This document shows, piece by piece, positions 55,142 through 63,928 of a stretch of 64,000 nt of DNA (positions are counted from its first letter, which is position 1; the number at the start of each line of letters is the position of its first letter). The notes beneath the pieces were generated by a model. It worked only from the letters and a program-made list of their open reading frames with translations. It did not search any database and was not told where the DNA came from. The position numbers were made by a program, and so were the translations under genes. Source of the stretch: Streptomyces albus subsp. chlorinus (lineage in GTDB: Bacteria > Actinomycetota > Actinomycetes > Streptomycetales > Streptomycetaceae); contig NZ_VJOK01000001.1 in NCBI RefSeq assembly GCF_013302895.1, positions 4,265,261 through 4,329,260 of the forward strand, in the 5' to 3' direction.

Positions 55142-55714
55142 ATGCCGGTAGTGGTGGAGGCCGAGTCGCGCGGGGACGAGCGCGGTGCTCTTCTGGCCTA
55201 TCTGGAGGCCCAGCGCGGTGGAATCCGCCGCGCCCTGCACGGGCTGACCGAGGAGCAGGCGCGCAGCACGCCGACGACCAGCGAACTGTCGCTGCTGGCC
55301 CTGCTCAAGCACATCACCCTCGTGGAACGGGGCTGGCTGCGCACCTTCCAGGGCATCGAGATCGACGAGGCGGAGAAGAAGAAGGAGTGGGAGACCCACT
55401 TCTCCCCCGCCCCGAAGGAGACGATCGAGAAGCTGCTCGCGGACAGCGAGCGGGTGGCGGCCGAGACCGAGGAGGCGGTCCGTGCCGTGCCCTCGCTCGA
55501 CGACACGTTCGTCATTCCGCCCGCCCCGTGGCACGAGGGTGGCGACTTCTCCTGGCGCTGGGGGCTGCTGCACCTGATCGAGGAGGTCGCGCGGCACGCC
55601 GGGCACGCGGACATCATCCGGGAGGCGATCGACGGTAAGGGCGCCTTCGACCTGGTCTTCGAGACCGGCGCGATGCCCGAGCCCGACTGGTCGGCCTGGG
55701 GCGGCCAGGAGTAG
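55142..55714 (+). CDS. DinB/DUF664 family protein
   Basis: 190 residues from ATG 55142, with GAGAGGTGG about 9 bases upstream. DinB-type four-helix bundle: LLAYLEAQRGGIRRALHGLT, the metal-ligand His in LLALLKHITLVERGWLR and the second histidine pair in LIEEVARHAGHADIIREAID. DinB-like proteins carry a His-rich metal site and some are mycothiol- or bacillithiol-dependent S-transferases; actinobacterial DUF664 proteins are candidates for mycothiol-linked detoxification. The 3' end is close to the PadR operator, so the long palindrome at 55718 may also terminate this gene. Confidence 0.88.
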   Translation: MPVVVEAESRGDERGALLAYLEAQRGGIRRALHGLTEEQARSTPTTSELSLLALLKHITLVERGWLRTFQGIEIDEAEKKKEWETHFSPAPKETIEKLLADSERVAAETEEAVRAVPSLDDTFVIPPAPWHEGGDFSWRWGLLHLIEEVARHAGHADIIREAIDGKGAFDLVFETGAMPEPDWSAWGGQE

Positions 55715-55717
55715 CCT

Positions 55718-55761
55718 CCTGTTCCCGGCTCTGGTCAAACTTGACCAGAGCCGGGAACAGG
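55718..55761. promoter_or_regulatory. Very long perfect palindrome (PadR operator/terminator)
   Basis: Arms 55718-55738 and 55741-55761 pair perfectly over 21 bases around a two-base centre. The core reads TCAA-N2-TTGA. It lies 3 bases after the DinB stop and 29 bases before padR. It can act as a DNA operator for the PadR protein and, as RNA, as a terminator hairpin. Confidence 0.8.
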
Positions 55762-55790
55762 ACGGACGACTCAACGGAGCAGGGGAAGCG

Positions 55791-56396
55791 ATGTCGGCGA
55801 TCCGGCTGCTGGTGCTGGGCGATGTGCGCCTGCGGGGGCGTGCGCACGGCTACCAGGTCCGCAACGACCTGGAGTTCTGGGGTGCGCACCAGTGGTCCAC
55901 GGCCAAGCCGGGATCGATCTACCACGCGCTCAAGCAACTCGCCAAGCAGGGCCTGCTGCTCGCGCACGACATCGCCCCCAGCACGGCGGGGGGCCCGCCC
56001 CGGACCGAGTACGAGATCACCGAGGCGGGCGAGGCGGAGTTCTTCCGCCTCCTGCGGCACGCCCTGACCGCCACCCATGAGAAGCAGGAGCTGCTGACCT
56101 CGGCCGTCGGCTTCCTGGTGGACCTGTCGCGTGACGAGGCGGTCGAGCTGCTGCGGCGGCGGGTGGCCGCGCTGGAGGGCTGGCGCAACGAGGTGACGGC
56201 GAGCTGGAGCCTCCAGGACAGCACGCCTGAGGAGTGGGGCCACATCGGCGAGATCATGAAGCTGTGGGTCCACACCGCCGACAGCGACGCGGCCTGGGCC
56301 CGGGAGCTGATCGCCCGCCTGGAGAAGGGCGCGTTCGTCATGGCCGGCGAGGGGGAGCGCGACCTCAGCGTCCTGACGGACCGGCCGCCGCTCTGA
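55791..56396 (+). CDS. PadR-family transcriptional regulator
   Basis: 201 residues from ATG 55791 with AGGGGAAG upstream. The N-terminal winged helix is PadR-type: IRLLVLGDVRLRGRAHGYQV ... WSTAKPGSIYHALKQLAKQG, wing PPRTEYEITEAGEAEFFRLL. The C-terminal Vir-like helical domain (~90-190; LTATHEKQELLTSAVGFLVD) provides dimerisation. PadR regulators repress efflux genes and are released by the exported drug. It precedes a DrrA/DrrB-type pump in the same direction, and three TCAA-N2-TTGA sites lie around these genes, suggesting autoregulation and control of the pump. Confidence 0.93.
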   Translation: MSAIRLLVLGDVRLRGRAHGYQVRNDLEFWGAHQWSTAKPGSIYHALKQLAKQGLLLAHDIAPSTAGGPPRTEYEITEAGEAEFFRLLRHALTATHEKQELLTSAVGFLVDLSRDEAVELLRRRVAALEGWRNEVTASWSLQDSTPEEWGHIGEIMKLWVHTADSDAAWARELIARLEKGAFVMAGEGERDLSVLTDRPPL

Positions 56397-56407
56397 GGCG
56401 CCATTAA

Positions 56408-56480
56408 TCAAGTTTGACCACCTCGCTCTTCCGCGCTACCTTCTGTGCGGCTAGTCAATTTTGACTAGCCGCACAGAAGG
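56408..56480. promoter_or_regulatory. Second PadR-type site and long perfect palindrome before drrA
   Basis: A 10-base core TCAAGTTTGA lies at 56408-56417. A 42-base perfect palindrome follows: arms 56439-56458 and 56461-56480 (20 bases each) around TT, with core TCAATTTTGA. Its arms share no sequence with the palindrome at 55718 beyond the core and the length. It is 16 bases before ATG 56496. Confidence 0.8.
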
Positions 56481-56495
56481 GGCGGGAGGAGACGC

Positions 56496-57506
56496 ATGAC
56501 CGACGGCGACGCGATCCTCGTCGAGGGGCTGCGGAAGGAGTACGGGACCAAGCAGGCACTGTCCGGACTGGACCTGACCGTGCCGAACGGCACCGTCCAG
56601 GGTCTGCTCGGCCCCAACGGGGCGGGCAAGACGACAGCGGTGCGCATCCTGTCCACGCTGCTGCGGCCCAGCGGGGGCCGGGCACGGGTGGCCGGGTTCG
56701 ACGTGGCGGCGGAGCCCGACCAGGTGCGCCACCGGATCGGACTGCTGGGCCAGCACGCGGCCCTGGACGAGGAGCTGAGCGGCAGGGAGAACCTGGAGAT
56801 GTTCGGGCGCCTCTACCACCTGGGCGCCCGCCGGGCGGCGGCCCGCGCCGGTGACCTGCTGGAGCGCTTCGACCTGGCCGCCGCCGGGCGCAAGCCGGTG
56901 AGCGCCTACAGCGGCGGCATGCGCCGCCGCCTCGACCTGGCGGCGTGCCTCATCGGCAGCGAACACAGGGGCGGCCCGAGGGTGCTGTTCCTCGACGAGC
57001 CGACCACGGGCCTCGACCCGCGCGGCCGGGGCGAGGTGTGGAGCGCCGTGCGCTCCCTGGTGGAGGGGGGCACCACGGTGCTGCTGACGACGCAGTACCT
57101 GGAGGAGGCCGACCAACTGGCCGACGACATCGCCGTCCTCGACGCGGGCCGCGTCGTGGCCCAGGGCAGTCCGGACGCGCTGAAGACGCGGCTGGGCGCC
57201 GACCGGATCGACGTCGTCGTCCGCGACCCCGCCCGGCTGGAGGCGGCGGCCTCGCTCGTCGGCATGGCGGCGCGCGCCGCCGAGGTGTCCCGTGACACGG
57301 ACCGGCGGCTGCTCAGCGCCCCGGTCACCGACCGGATGGCGGCCCTCGCCGAGACCGTACGGGCACTGGAGGCGGCCGGGATCGAGGCGGAGGACATCGC
57401 CCTGCGCCGCCCCACCCTGGACGAGGTCTTCCTGCACACGACAGCCACCACCGCACCGACCGCCGCGACGGCCACCGCACCGGCCACCAAGGAGGGCACC
57501 GCATGA
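56496..57506 (+). CDS. DrrA-type ABC transporter ATPase
   Basis: 336 residues from ATG 56496 with GGGAGGAGA upstream. Walker [10 protein letters not shown] (39-47), Q-loop [20 protein letters not shown], signature [16 protein letters not shown], Walker [15 protein letters not shown] and the H-loop [11 protein letters not shown] are complete. The C-terminus has the DrrA-specific regulatory domain ([20 protein letters not shown] ... [14 protein letters not shown]), with an Ala/Thr-rich end. DrrA energises daunorubicin-type drug efflux through DrrB. It overlaps the permease gene by four bases (ATGA) and is preceded by the PadR palindromes. Confidence 0.94.
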   Translation: MTDGDAILVEGLRKEYGTKQALSGLDLTVPNGTVQGLLGPNGAGKTTAVRILSTLLRPSGGRARVAGFDVAAEPDQVRHRIGLLGQHAALDEELSGRENLEMFGRLYHLGARRAAARAGDLLERFDLAAAGRKPVSAYSGGMRRRLDLAACLIGSEHRGGPRVLFLDEPTTGLDPRGRGEVWSAVRSLVEGGTTVLLTTQYLEEADQLADDIAVLDAGRVVAQGSPDALKTRLGADRIDVVVRDPARLEAAASLVGMAARAAEVSRDTDRRLLSAPVTDRMAALAETVRALEAAGIEAEDIALRRPTLDEVFLHTTATTAPTAATATAPATKEGTA

Positions 57507-58336
57507 GCACGACCCGGACCCGGCCCCCGGCTCCCGTCCCGGCCCCCGCCCCGCTCCCGAACCCGGGCACCGTTCTGGCCGACTGCTGGACGATGACCCG
57601 CCGCGAACTGGTCCACTGGCGGCGGCGCCCCGTCCAGGTCGTCATGAATCTGACGTTCCCGCTGATGATGCTGGTGATGTTCGTCTACTTCATCGGCGGC
57701 GGGATGAGCATCGACGGCTACGAGGACTACCTGGTGCCGGGCATGTTCGCGCTGACCATGGCGTTCGGCCTCGAATCCACGATGGTGGCGCTCACCCAGG
57801 ACCTGAACAAGGGCGTCATCGACCGCTTCCGCTCCATCCCCATGGCGCGGTCCGCGGTGCTCGTGGGACGCAGTGCGCACGACATGCTCCAGTCGGCCCT
57901 CGGACTCGTGGTGCTCGTCCTGTCCGGACTGCTGGTCGGCTGGCGCTGGCACGGCAGCCCCCTGGAGGTGGCCGCGGCGCTCGGACTGCTGCTGTGGCTG
58001 CGCCTGGCCATGCTGTGGGTGGGCGTCTACCTGGGACTGGTCGCGGGCCGGCCGGAGATGGTGCAGGCGGTGCAGATCCTGGTGTGGCCCGTCGCCTTCT
58101 TCTCCAACGTCTTCACCTCCCCCTCCACCATGCCCGGCTGGATGGGCGCGATCGCCGACTGGAACCCGATGTCGGCGACCGCGCGGGCCGTGCGCGAACT
58201 GTTCGGCAACCCCGTGTGGGGCGGCGGCACCTGGGCCGCCGAGCACGCCTGGCTGCTGGCCCTGGCCTGGCCCCTGCTGCTGCTCGCCGTCTTCTTCCCG
58301 CTGGCGGTGCGCCGGTACGTGAACATGGGGCGGTGA
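57503..58336 (+). CDS. DrrB-type ABC-2 permease
   Basis: 277 residues from ATG 57503, overlapping the drrA stop. The N-terminal ~25 residues are a Pro-rich cytoplasmic tail, followed by six hydrophobic segments of the ABC-2 family: [100 protein letters not shown] and the C-terminal [20 protein letters not shown]. The motif [20 protein letters not shown] is typical of DrrB. With DrrA it would export a hydrophobic antibiotic-like compound. The pump ends an operon starting with padR or with its own promoter. Confidence 0.92.
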   Translation: MSTTRTRPPAPVPAPAPLPNPGTVLADCWTMTRRELVHWRRRPVQVVMNLTFPLMMLVMFVYFIGGGMSIDGYEDYLVPGMFALTMAFGLESTMVALTQDLNKGVIDRFRSIPMARSAVLVGRSAHDMLQSALGLVVLVLSGLLVGWRWHGSPLEVAAALGLLLWLRLAMLWVGVYLGLVAGRPEMVQAVQILVWPVAFFSNVFTSPSTMPGWMGAIADWNPMSATARAVRELFGNPVWGGGTWAAEHAWLLALAWPLLLLAVFFPLAVRRYVNMGR

Positions 58337-58366
58337 GACCTGGAGGAAACAAGGCGCCCTCCGCAC

Positions 58367-58423
58367 CGGGACACGGACGCAGAAACGGGACACCGACGCG
58401 GAAACGGGACACCGACGCGGAGA
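58367..58423 (+). repeat. Three 19-bp direct repeats upstream of tipA
   Basis: Units at 58367-58385, 58386-58404 and 58405-58423 start CGGGACAC(G/C)GACGC; they differ at only two or three positions. The block ends 6 bases before the tipA -35 element. It may bind a second regulator or simply be slippage. Confidence 0.75.
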
Positions 58424-58429
58424 CGGGGC

Positions 58430-58460
58430 TTGCACCTCACGCGGCGTGAGGACGCACCGT
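58430..58460 (+). promoter_or_regulatory. tipA promoter with autoregulatory inverted repeat
   Basis: -35 TTGCAC (58430-58435) and -10 CACCGT (58455-58460) are 19 bases apart, the spacing of MerR-type promoters. The spacer contains CCTCACG (58435-58441) and CGTGAGG (58445-58451), an inverted repeat for the TipA protein. From memory the layout and hexamers closely match the thiostrepton-inducible tipA promoter of S. lividans. Confidence 0.8.
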
Positions 58461-58490
58461 GGACTCCCATAAGCGAGCAAGGAGGCGGAC

Positions 58491-59252
58491 GTGGGCCACG
58501 CCGTCGGGCAGGTCGCCGGCTTCGCCGGTGTCACGGTGCGCACACTGCACCACTACGACGAGATCGGACTGCTGGTACCAGGCGAACGCACGGCGGCCGG
58601 ACACCGGCGCTACACCGACGCCGATCTGGACCGGCTGCAGCAGATCCTCTTCTACCGGGAGCTGGGCTTCCCGCTGGAGGAGATCGCCGTGCTGCTGGAC
58701 GATCCCGACGCCGACCCGGTCGGGCATCTGCGCCGTCAGCACGGTCTGCTGACGGCACGGATCGACCGGCTGACGCAGATGGCCGCCGCCGTGGAACGCG
58801 CCATGGAGGCACGCAAGATGGGCATCGATCTCACCCCGGAAGAGAAGTTCGAGGTCTTCGGCGACTTCGACCCCGACGAGTACAGGGAGGAGGCGGAACG
58901 CCGCTGGGGCGGCACGGCCGCCTGGCAGGAGTCCCAGCGCCGCGCGGCGTCGTACACCAAGGAGGAGTGGAAGGGGCTGATGCGGGAGATGGACGGCATC
59001 CACCGCGCGCTCGCCGACCGGCTGGCGGCCGGCGAGCCGGCCGACGCCCCCGAGGTGCTCGACCTCGCCGAGGAGCACCGCCGTTTCCTCTCCCGGACCA
59101 GCTACGAGTGCGACCACCAGATGCACACACGGCTCGGCGAGATGTACGTCCAGGACGAGCGCTTCACCGCCACCTACGAGGCGATCCGCCCGGGCCTCGC
59201 GGCCTACCTGCGCGACGCGATCGTCGCGAACGCGGCCCGCGCCGAGGCCTGA
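58491..59252 (+). CDS. tipA: TipA-type MerR transcriptional activator
   Basis: 253 residues from GTG 58491 with GGAGG upstream. The N-terminal MerR winged helix (VAGFAGVTVRTLHHYDEIGL, RTAAGHRRYTDADLDRLQQI) is followed by the coiled-coil dimerisation segment and the C-terminal TipAS domain (~110-253), an all-helical antibiotic-binding domain with MGIDLTPEEKFEVFGDFDPD and YIQ-like helices. TipAL binds thiopeptide antibiotics such as thiostrepton covalently and then activates transcription; an internal start can produce the drug-binding TipAS alone. It autoregulates through the repeat at 58435-58451 and may also respond to the drug exported by the DrrAB pump upstream. Confidence 0.95.
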   Translation: MGHAVGQVAGFAGVTVRTLHHYDEIGLLVPGERTAAGHRRYTDADLDRLQQILFYRELGFPLEEIAVLLDDPDADPVGHLRRQHGLLTARIDRLTQMAAAVERAMEARKMGIDLTPEEKFEVFGDFDPDEYREEAERRWGGTAAWQESQRRAASYTKEEWKGLMREMDGIHRALADRLAAGEPADAPEVLDLAEEHRRFLSRTSYECDHQMHTRLGEMYVQDERFTATYEAIRPGLAAYLRDAIVANAARAEA

Positions 59253-59280
59253 GCGGCGGCCCGCACGACGGGCCGAGCGG

Positions 59281-59328
59281 AACGACCGGAACAGCCGGGG
59301 CGCAGGCGCCCCGGCTGTTCCGGTCGTT
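59281..59328 (+). terminator. Very stable terminator after tipA
   Basis: A perfect 23-bp stem (59281-59303 with 59306-59328) with a two-base loop. A partial copy of its right arm (GTTCCGGCTGTTCCG) is repeated immediately downstream. Confidence 0.85.
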
Positions 59329-59712
59329 CCGGCTGTTCCGATTCCCAGCCTTTCCTGCCTTCCATGCCTTTCCCGGCGGTCCGGCTTCCCCGCTGTCCGG
59401 GCCGCCGGGACCCGTCCGGCCCCGTCCGCGCCTTCCTCCGCGCCGCCTCGCCGTGCCCCCCGTTGCGCCGCACGGCTGCATCTGACGGGTCGGGTCCCGC
59501 ATGTCACACCGGCCGTGGCCGCCGCGTTCCTTTTAATTCCCCTGGACAGGGGGACCTTTGGGGGGAGGGTCACACCGCATGCTCCACTGTGAGGTATCGC
59601 GCTTCCGGCACATGCAACCGGCACACTTGGACACCACGTCCGTCGTGTGGCACTGCTGGAGGCGTGAGGCGTACCGCGCGTAGAGCGCGAGAAGGTAAGG
59701 AGCAGAACGAAC
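59329..59712 (+). other. Non-coding region before thrE-like gene
   Basis: 384 bases with no credible gene. A T/C-rich part (59330-59370) follows the terminator. A less G+C-rich stretch near 59530-59600 (TTTTAATTCCCCTGG and TTTGGGGGGAGGG) probably contains the promoter. An inverted repeat ACACCACG/CGTGTGG is near 59630-59652. The ribosome site AAGGAGC is near 59696. Confidence 0.4.
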
Positions 59713-61365
59713 GTGGTGGGGCAGCCCCAGGGAAGCGGCGACGCCGCAGAACAGGCCGGTGAGCCGGAGGACGCCAGGCCGTCCTCCGACGACGCGCGCA
59801 GCGCGTTCACCCCTCCCCTCGGCGTGCCGCTTCCCCCCGTGCCGGAGGAGGAGCACCCCACCTCCGAGTTCACCCTGCCCGAGGGGCTCAAGGCCCCCCA
59901 GCAGACCGACTACAGCAACGCCTTCACCCCGCCCGAGGGCATTCCCGTCGTCGGCCCCCTCGCCAGGCCCGGTTCACCCTGGCAGGACCGGATGCGCTCC
60001 CTGGTGCGGATGCCGCTCGCCGAACGGCCGGTGCCCGAGCGCCCGGCACGCGTCGAGGAGTCCGAGAGCACCCCGCCGGTGCCCCGCGTCCTCGACCTGA
60101 CGCTCCGGATCGGGGAGCTGCTGCTGGCCGGCGGCGAGGGTGCCGAGGACGTCGAGGCCGCCATGTTCGGCGTCGCCCACGCCTACGGGCTCGACCGCAC
60201 CGAGCCCGAGGTCACCTTCACCCTGCTGTCCATCACACACCAGCCCTCGCTGGTGGACGACCCGGTGACGCTCAGCAGGACGGTGCGGCGGCGCGGCACC
60301 GACTACACGCGCCTCGCCTCCGTCTTCGGCCTCGTCGCCGACATCACCCAGGGCGAGGTGACCCTGGAGGAGGCATACCGGCGTCTCGCGGAGATGCGCC
60401 GCAACCGGCACCCCTACTCCAAGTGGGCGCTGAGCGTGGCCAGCGGCGCCCTCTCCGGTGCCGCCTCGCTGCTGGTCGGCGGCGACGCGCTGGTCTTCTT
60501 CCTGGCAGCCCTCGGCGCCGTCCTCGGCGACCGCCTCGCCTGGCTGTGCGCGGGGCGCGGTCTGCCGGAGTTCTACCAGTTCGCCGCCGCGGCGATGCCG
60601 CCCGCGGCGATAGGGGTGAGCGTCGCGCTGCTCTCCCAGCACACCGACATGCGCATCCAGGCGTCCGCGGTCATCACCGGTGGCCTCTTCGCCCTGATCC
60701 CCGGGCGGGCGCTGGTGGCGGCGGTGCAGGACGGCCTCACCGGCTTCTACATCACCGCGGCGGCCCGGCTGCTGGAGGTCGTCTACCTGATCGTCGGCAT
60801 CGTGTGCGGCGTGCTGCTGGTGCTCTACGTCGGCGACAGGCTGCACGTCCAGCTCGCCCCGGACGTCGTCCACCACGGCGACGGGCGGCCCGTCATCCAG
60901 CTGTTCGCCTCGATGCTGCTGGCGCTCGCCTTCTGCGTCCTGCTCCAGCAGGAACGGCACACCATCCTGCTGGCCACGCTGAACGGGGGCGTCGCCTGGC
61001 TGATCTACGGGGCGCTGACCACGGCCGCCGTCAAGCCGGTGCCCGCCACCGTGATGGCGGCCGGGCTCGTCGGCCTCTTCGGCCAGCTGATGTCCCGGTA
61101 CCAGTTCTCGTCCTCGCTGCCGTACATCACCGCAGCGATCGGGCCGCTGCTGCCCGGCAGCAACACCTACTTCGGGCTGCTGAACATCGCCCAGGAGGAC
61201 GTGAACAGGGGCTTCGAGCACCTGGCGACCGCGGGGGCGGTGGCGCTGGCCATCGCGATCGGGGTCAACCTCGGGGGCGAGCTGGCCCGGCTGTTCATCA
61301 AGACACCCGGCCAGGAGACCCCCCTGCCGGGGCGGCGCGCGGCCAAGCGCACACGCGGCTTCTGA
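59713..61365 (+). CDS. Threonine/serine exporter family protein (ThrE)
   Basis: 550 residues from GTG 59713 with AAGGAGC about 10 bases upstream. The N-terminal ~130 residues are cytoplasmic and Pro-rich with repeats AFTPPLGVP, EFTLPEGLK and AFTPPEGIP. ThrE part one (~130-260; LRIGELLLAGGEGAEDVEAA, FTLLSITHQPSLVDDPVTLS) is followed by about ten hydrophobic segments (SLLVGGDALVFFLAALGAVL, ITGGLFALIPGRALVAAVQD, FASMLLALAFCVLLQQERHT, TTAAVKPVPATVMAAGLVGL). ThrE exports threonine and serine by proton antiport. The repeated Pro-rich N-terminus is specific to actinobacteria and of unknown role. Confidence 0.9.
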   Translation: MVGQPQGSGDAAEQAGEPEDARPSSDDARSAFTPPLGVPLPPVPEEEHPTSEFTLPEGLKAPQQTDYSNAFTPPEGIPVVGPLARPGSPWQDRMRSLVRMPLAERPVPERPARVEESESTPPVPRVLDLTLRIGELLLAGGEGAEDVEAAMFGVAHAYGLDRTEPEVTFTLLSITHQPSLVDDPVTLSRTVRRRGTDYTRLASVFGLVADITQGEVTLEEAYRRLAEMRRNRHPYSKWALSVASGALSGAASLLVGGDALVFFLAALGAVLGDRLAWLCAGRGLPEFYQFAAAAMPPAAIGVSVALLSQHTDMRIQASAVITGGLFALIPGRALVAAVQDGLTGFYITAAARLLEVVYLIVGIVCGVLLVLYVGDRLHVQLAPDVVHHGDGRPVIQLFASMLLALAFCVLLQQERHTILLATLNGGVAWLIYGALTTAAVKPVPATVMAAGLVGLFGQLMSRYQFSSSLPYITAAIGPLLPGSNTYFGLLNIAQEDVNRGFEHLATAGAVALAIAIGVNLGGELARLFIKTPGQETPLPGRRAAKRTRGF

Positions 61366-61439
61366 CGGCTCACGGCCCCGCCCCGCGCGGCCCCGAGCCC
61401 CCGCGCGGCTCCGTCCCGCGCGGGCTGTGCCCCTCGCGA

Positions 61440-61501
61440 CTCCGGCCCTCGCGACTTCCGGCCCGCGTGGCTCCGGCCCTCGCGACTTCCGGCCCGCGTG
61501 G
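61440..61501 (+). repeat. 31-bp tandem duplication before ppa terminator
   Basis: 61440-61470 is repeated exactly at 61471-61501, and CTCCGGCCC begins a third copy. It lies in the gap between the thrE-like gene and ppa. Confidence 0.9.
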
Positions 61502-61558
61502 CTCCGGCCCCTCTCCGCACGCCCCCGGCGGGGCCGCGTGGAGAGGGGCCGGAGCCAC
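61498..61558. terminator. Bidirectional terminator between thrE-like gene and ppa
   Basis: Stem 61498-61516 pairs with 61540-61558 over 19 bases around a 23-base loop that itself can pair. It ends 12 bases before the ppa stop codon, so it serves both convergent genes. Confidence 0.8.
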
Positions 61559-61570
61559 GAGAGGGAGGTC

Positions 61571-62059
61571 TCAGTGACCTTCGGCGGCGAGGCGCTTGAT
61601 GGAGGCCTCGACCTCGGCCTCCGCCTCGGCGCGGCCGACCCAGTTGGCACCCTCGACCGACTTGCCGGGCTCCAGGTCCTTGTAGACCTCGAAGAAGTGC
61701 TGGATCTCCAGCCGGTCGAACTCGCTCACGTGGTGGATGTCGCGCAGGTGCTCCATCCGCGGGTCCGAGGCGGGCACGCACAGCAGCTTGTCGTCGCCGC
61801 CGGCCTCATCGGTCATACGGAACATGCCGATGGCGCGGCACTTGATGATGCAGCCCGGGAAGGTGGGCTCCTCCAGCAGCACCAGCGCGTCGAGCGGGTC
61901 GCCGTCCTCGCCCAGGGTGCCGTCGACGAAGCCGTAGTCCGCCGGGTACACGGTGGAGGTGAACAGGTGACGGTCGAGGCGGATGCGGCCCGTCTCGTGG
62001 TCCACCTCGTACTTGTTCCGCGAGCCCTTCGGGATCTCGATGGTGACGTCGAACTCCAA
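61571..62059 (-). CDS. ppa: Inorganic pyrophosphatase
   Basis: 162 residues from TTG 62059, with GGAGG placed 7-9 bases upstream; the ATG 62083 would add eight residues absent in relatives. The family I PPase is almost residue-for-residue recognisable: [40 protein letters not shown], the signature [20 protein letters not shown] (metal-binding Asp residues), [11 protein letters not shown] and [13 protein letters not shown]. It hydrolyses pyrophosphate released in biosynthesis and drives those reactions. In streptomycetes it lies beside the dacB gene as here. The C-terminal [20 protein letters not shown] helix is slightly divergent. Confidence 0.97.
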   Translation of the reverse strand: MEFDVTIEIPKGSRNKYEVDHETGRIRLDRHLFTSTVYPADYGFVDGTLGEDGDPLDALVLLEEPTFPGCIIKCRAIGMFRMTDEAGGDDKLLCVPASDPRMEHLRDIHHVSEFDRLEIQHFFEVYKDLEPGKSVEGANWVGRAEAEAEVEASIKRLAAEGH

Positions 62060-62191
62060 GGGAGGCTCCTCCGTATAGATCATGATGAGATCAGCACTCG
62101 TGTGCCCTGGGGGCCGTCCCCCAGAAGAACTCCAGTCTGGTGATTAAGTGTCCCCCACGCACATGTGTGCTCGCGAAAGGGGCTGGTCGAG

Positions 62192-63817
62192 GTGCGTGAC
62201 GCCGCATCCCGGGTGCGTGACACCGCGAGATCCTGGGTGCGTGACACCGCATCCCGGATGCGTGACACCGCGAACCGGGCGGCCCGCGCGGCGGCGCGGG
62301 TCCGCGCCGCGGCCCGACGGCGCTGGCGGGCCGCAGCCCCGCACCAGCGGCAGACGGCACGGCTGACCGCCGCCTCCGCCACGCTCGGACTGGTGATCGC
62401 ACTCGCGACGGTGGCCGCCGCGGGGCCGTGGGACTCGGGTCAGCGTACGGCCGAGCGGGTACGGGCGGCCCGCCCGGGGCCGGGAAGTGGCGGGGACCAC
62501 ACGCCCGGCGAGGACCGCGCACCGCTCACCGCCCCCCAGGTGCTCGCCGAGACGGGCCCCGCGCGGCGGCGGGGCGGGGGAGAGGGCGGCCCCCAGGACG
62601 GCGCCGGCGGGCAGGGCGGCACCCGGCCCCAGCAGGTGCCGCCGCCCACCACCTCGGCGCTGGCCGACACCCTGGAGCCCCTCCTGAAGGACGGCTCGCT
62701 CGGCTCCGTACGCCACGCCTCCGTCGTGGACGCCGTCACCGGGCGGCAGCTGTTCTCCCAGGACGCGGCCGAGGTCTCGGCACCCGCCTCCACGATCAAG
62801 CTGGCCACCGCGGTGGCCGCGCTGTCCGCGCGGGGTGAGACCTACCGCATCGCCACCCGCGTGGTCGTGGAGGGCGAGCGGGTCACGCTCGTCGGGGGCG
62901 GGGACCCCACCCTCCGCGCGAAGGACCTCGACGGACTGGCCGAGCGGACCGCGCGGGCCCTGAGGAAGCGCGGCGTGCGCACGGTGACCCTCGGCTACGA
63001 CACCTCCCGCTACCGGGGCACGGACCAGCACCCCATAGGGCCCAACGAGAACATCGCGCGGGTCACCCCGCTGATGGTGAACGAGGGCCGCACCGACAAG
63101 AGCGACCACGGCCCGGCGCCGCGTACCGCCGACCCCGCCCGGGACGCCTCCCGGCGGTTCGCGGACGAGCTGCGCGAGGCGGGCGTCTCCCCCAAGGGCG
63201 CCCCCGAGCGTCGGAAGGCGGGCAAGGACGCCCGGAAGCTGGCTGTCCACAGGTCGGCGCCGCTGGGCGCCCTCGTGGAGCGGATGCTCACCCACAGCGA
63301 CAACGACATCGCCGAGGCACTCGCCCGCCAGACCGCGCTGGCCGAGGGCGAACCCGCCGGCTTCGCGGGCGCCGGCCGCGCCGTGAAGCGGACACTGCGG
63401 GGGCTGGGGCTGCCGGTCGAGGGCGCCCGGTTCCACGACGGCAGCGGCCTGGACCGCACCGACCGCGTCTCGCCCGCGCTGCTCACCCGGCTGCTCACCC
63501 TCGCGGCCGACCCGGACAGGCCGGCGCTGCGCCCCGTACTGACCGGGCTGCCCGTCGCCGGCTTCACCGGCACCCTCGGCGCCCGCTACGGCGGGGAGCG
63601 CGGCGAGCCGGGTGCGGGCCTCGTCCGGGCGAAGACCGGCACCCTCACCGGGGTGAACACGCTGGCGGGCACGGTCGTGGACGCCGACGGACGGATGCTC
63701 GCCTTCGCGTTCATGACGAGCGGGGCACCGGGCCGGGACGCGGCGCAGGAGTCGCTCGACGACCTCGCCTCAGCCCTGGCCAACTGCGGCTGCCGGGACT
63801 CGCCCTCCACCGGCTGA
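62192..63817 (+). CDS. dacB: D-alanyl-D-alanine carboxypeptidase/endopeptidase (PBP4 class)
   Basis: 541 residues from GTG 62192 with AAAGGGG upstream. The N-terminus has four imperfect VRDTA(S/R)R repeats encoded by ~21-24-bp DNA repeats, then a membrane anchor (ASATLGLVIALATVAAAG) and a Gly/Arg-rich spacer. The transpeptidase fold follows with SxxK in ASTIKLAT (Ser200), SxN in HSDNDIAEAL (Ser369) and the KTG triad in VRAKTGTLTGVNTLAG (Lys481). PBP4-type enzymes trim or cleave peptidoglycan crosslinks outside the membrane. The repeats in the N-terminal arm could vary between strains. Confidence 0.95.
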   Translation: MRDAASRVRDTARSWVRDTASRMRDTANRAARAAARVRAAARRRWRAAAPHQRQTARLTAASATLGLVIALATVAAAGPWDSGQRTAERVRAARPGPGSGGDHTPGEDRAPLTAPQVLAETGPARRRGGGEGGPQDGAGGQGGTRPQQVPPPTTSALADTLEPLLKDGSLGSVRHASVVDAVTGRQLFSQDAAEVSAPASTIKLATAVAALSARGETYRIATRVVVEGERVTLVGGGDPTLRAKDLDGLAERTARALRKRGVRTVTLGYDTSRYRGTDQHPIGPNENIARVTPLMVNEGRTDKSDHGPAPRTADPARDASRRFADELREAGVSPKGAPERRKAGKDARKLAVHRSAPLGALVERMLTHSDNDIAEALARQTALAEGEPAGFAGAGRAVKRTLRGLGLPVEGARFHDGSGLDRTDRVSPALLTRLLTLAADPDRPALRPVLTGLPVAGFTGTLGARYGGERGEPGAGLVRAKTGTLTGVNTLAGTVVDADGRMLAFAFMTSGAPGRDAAQESLDDLASALANCGCRDSPSTG

Positions 63818-63928
63818 CCGGCCGCCGGGTCACGACGGCCGGCCGGGGTACCCGGGCGGGTGCCCCTAGGGGACGCGTGGTCCTCCGGTCGCCTCCCGCG
63901 GGGCGCGTGCTGCACGTACGGTGAAGGA

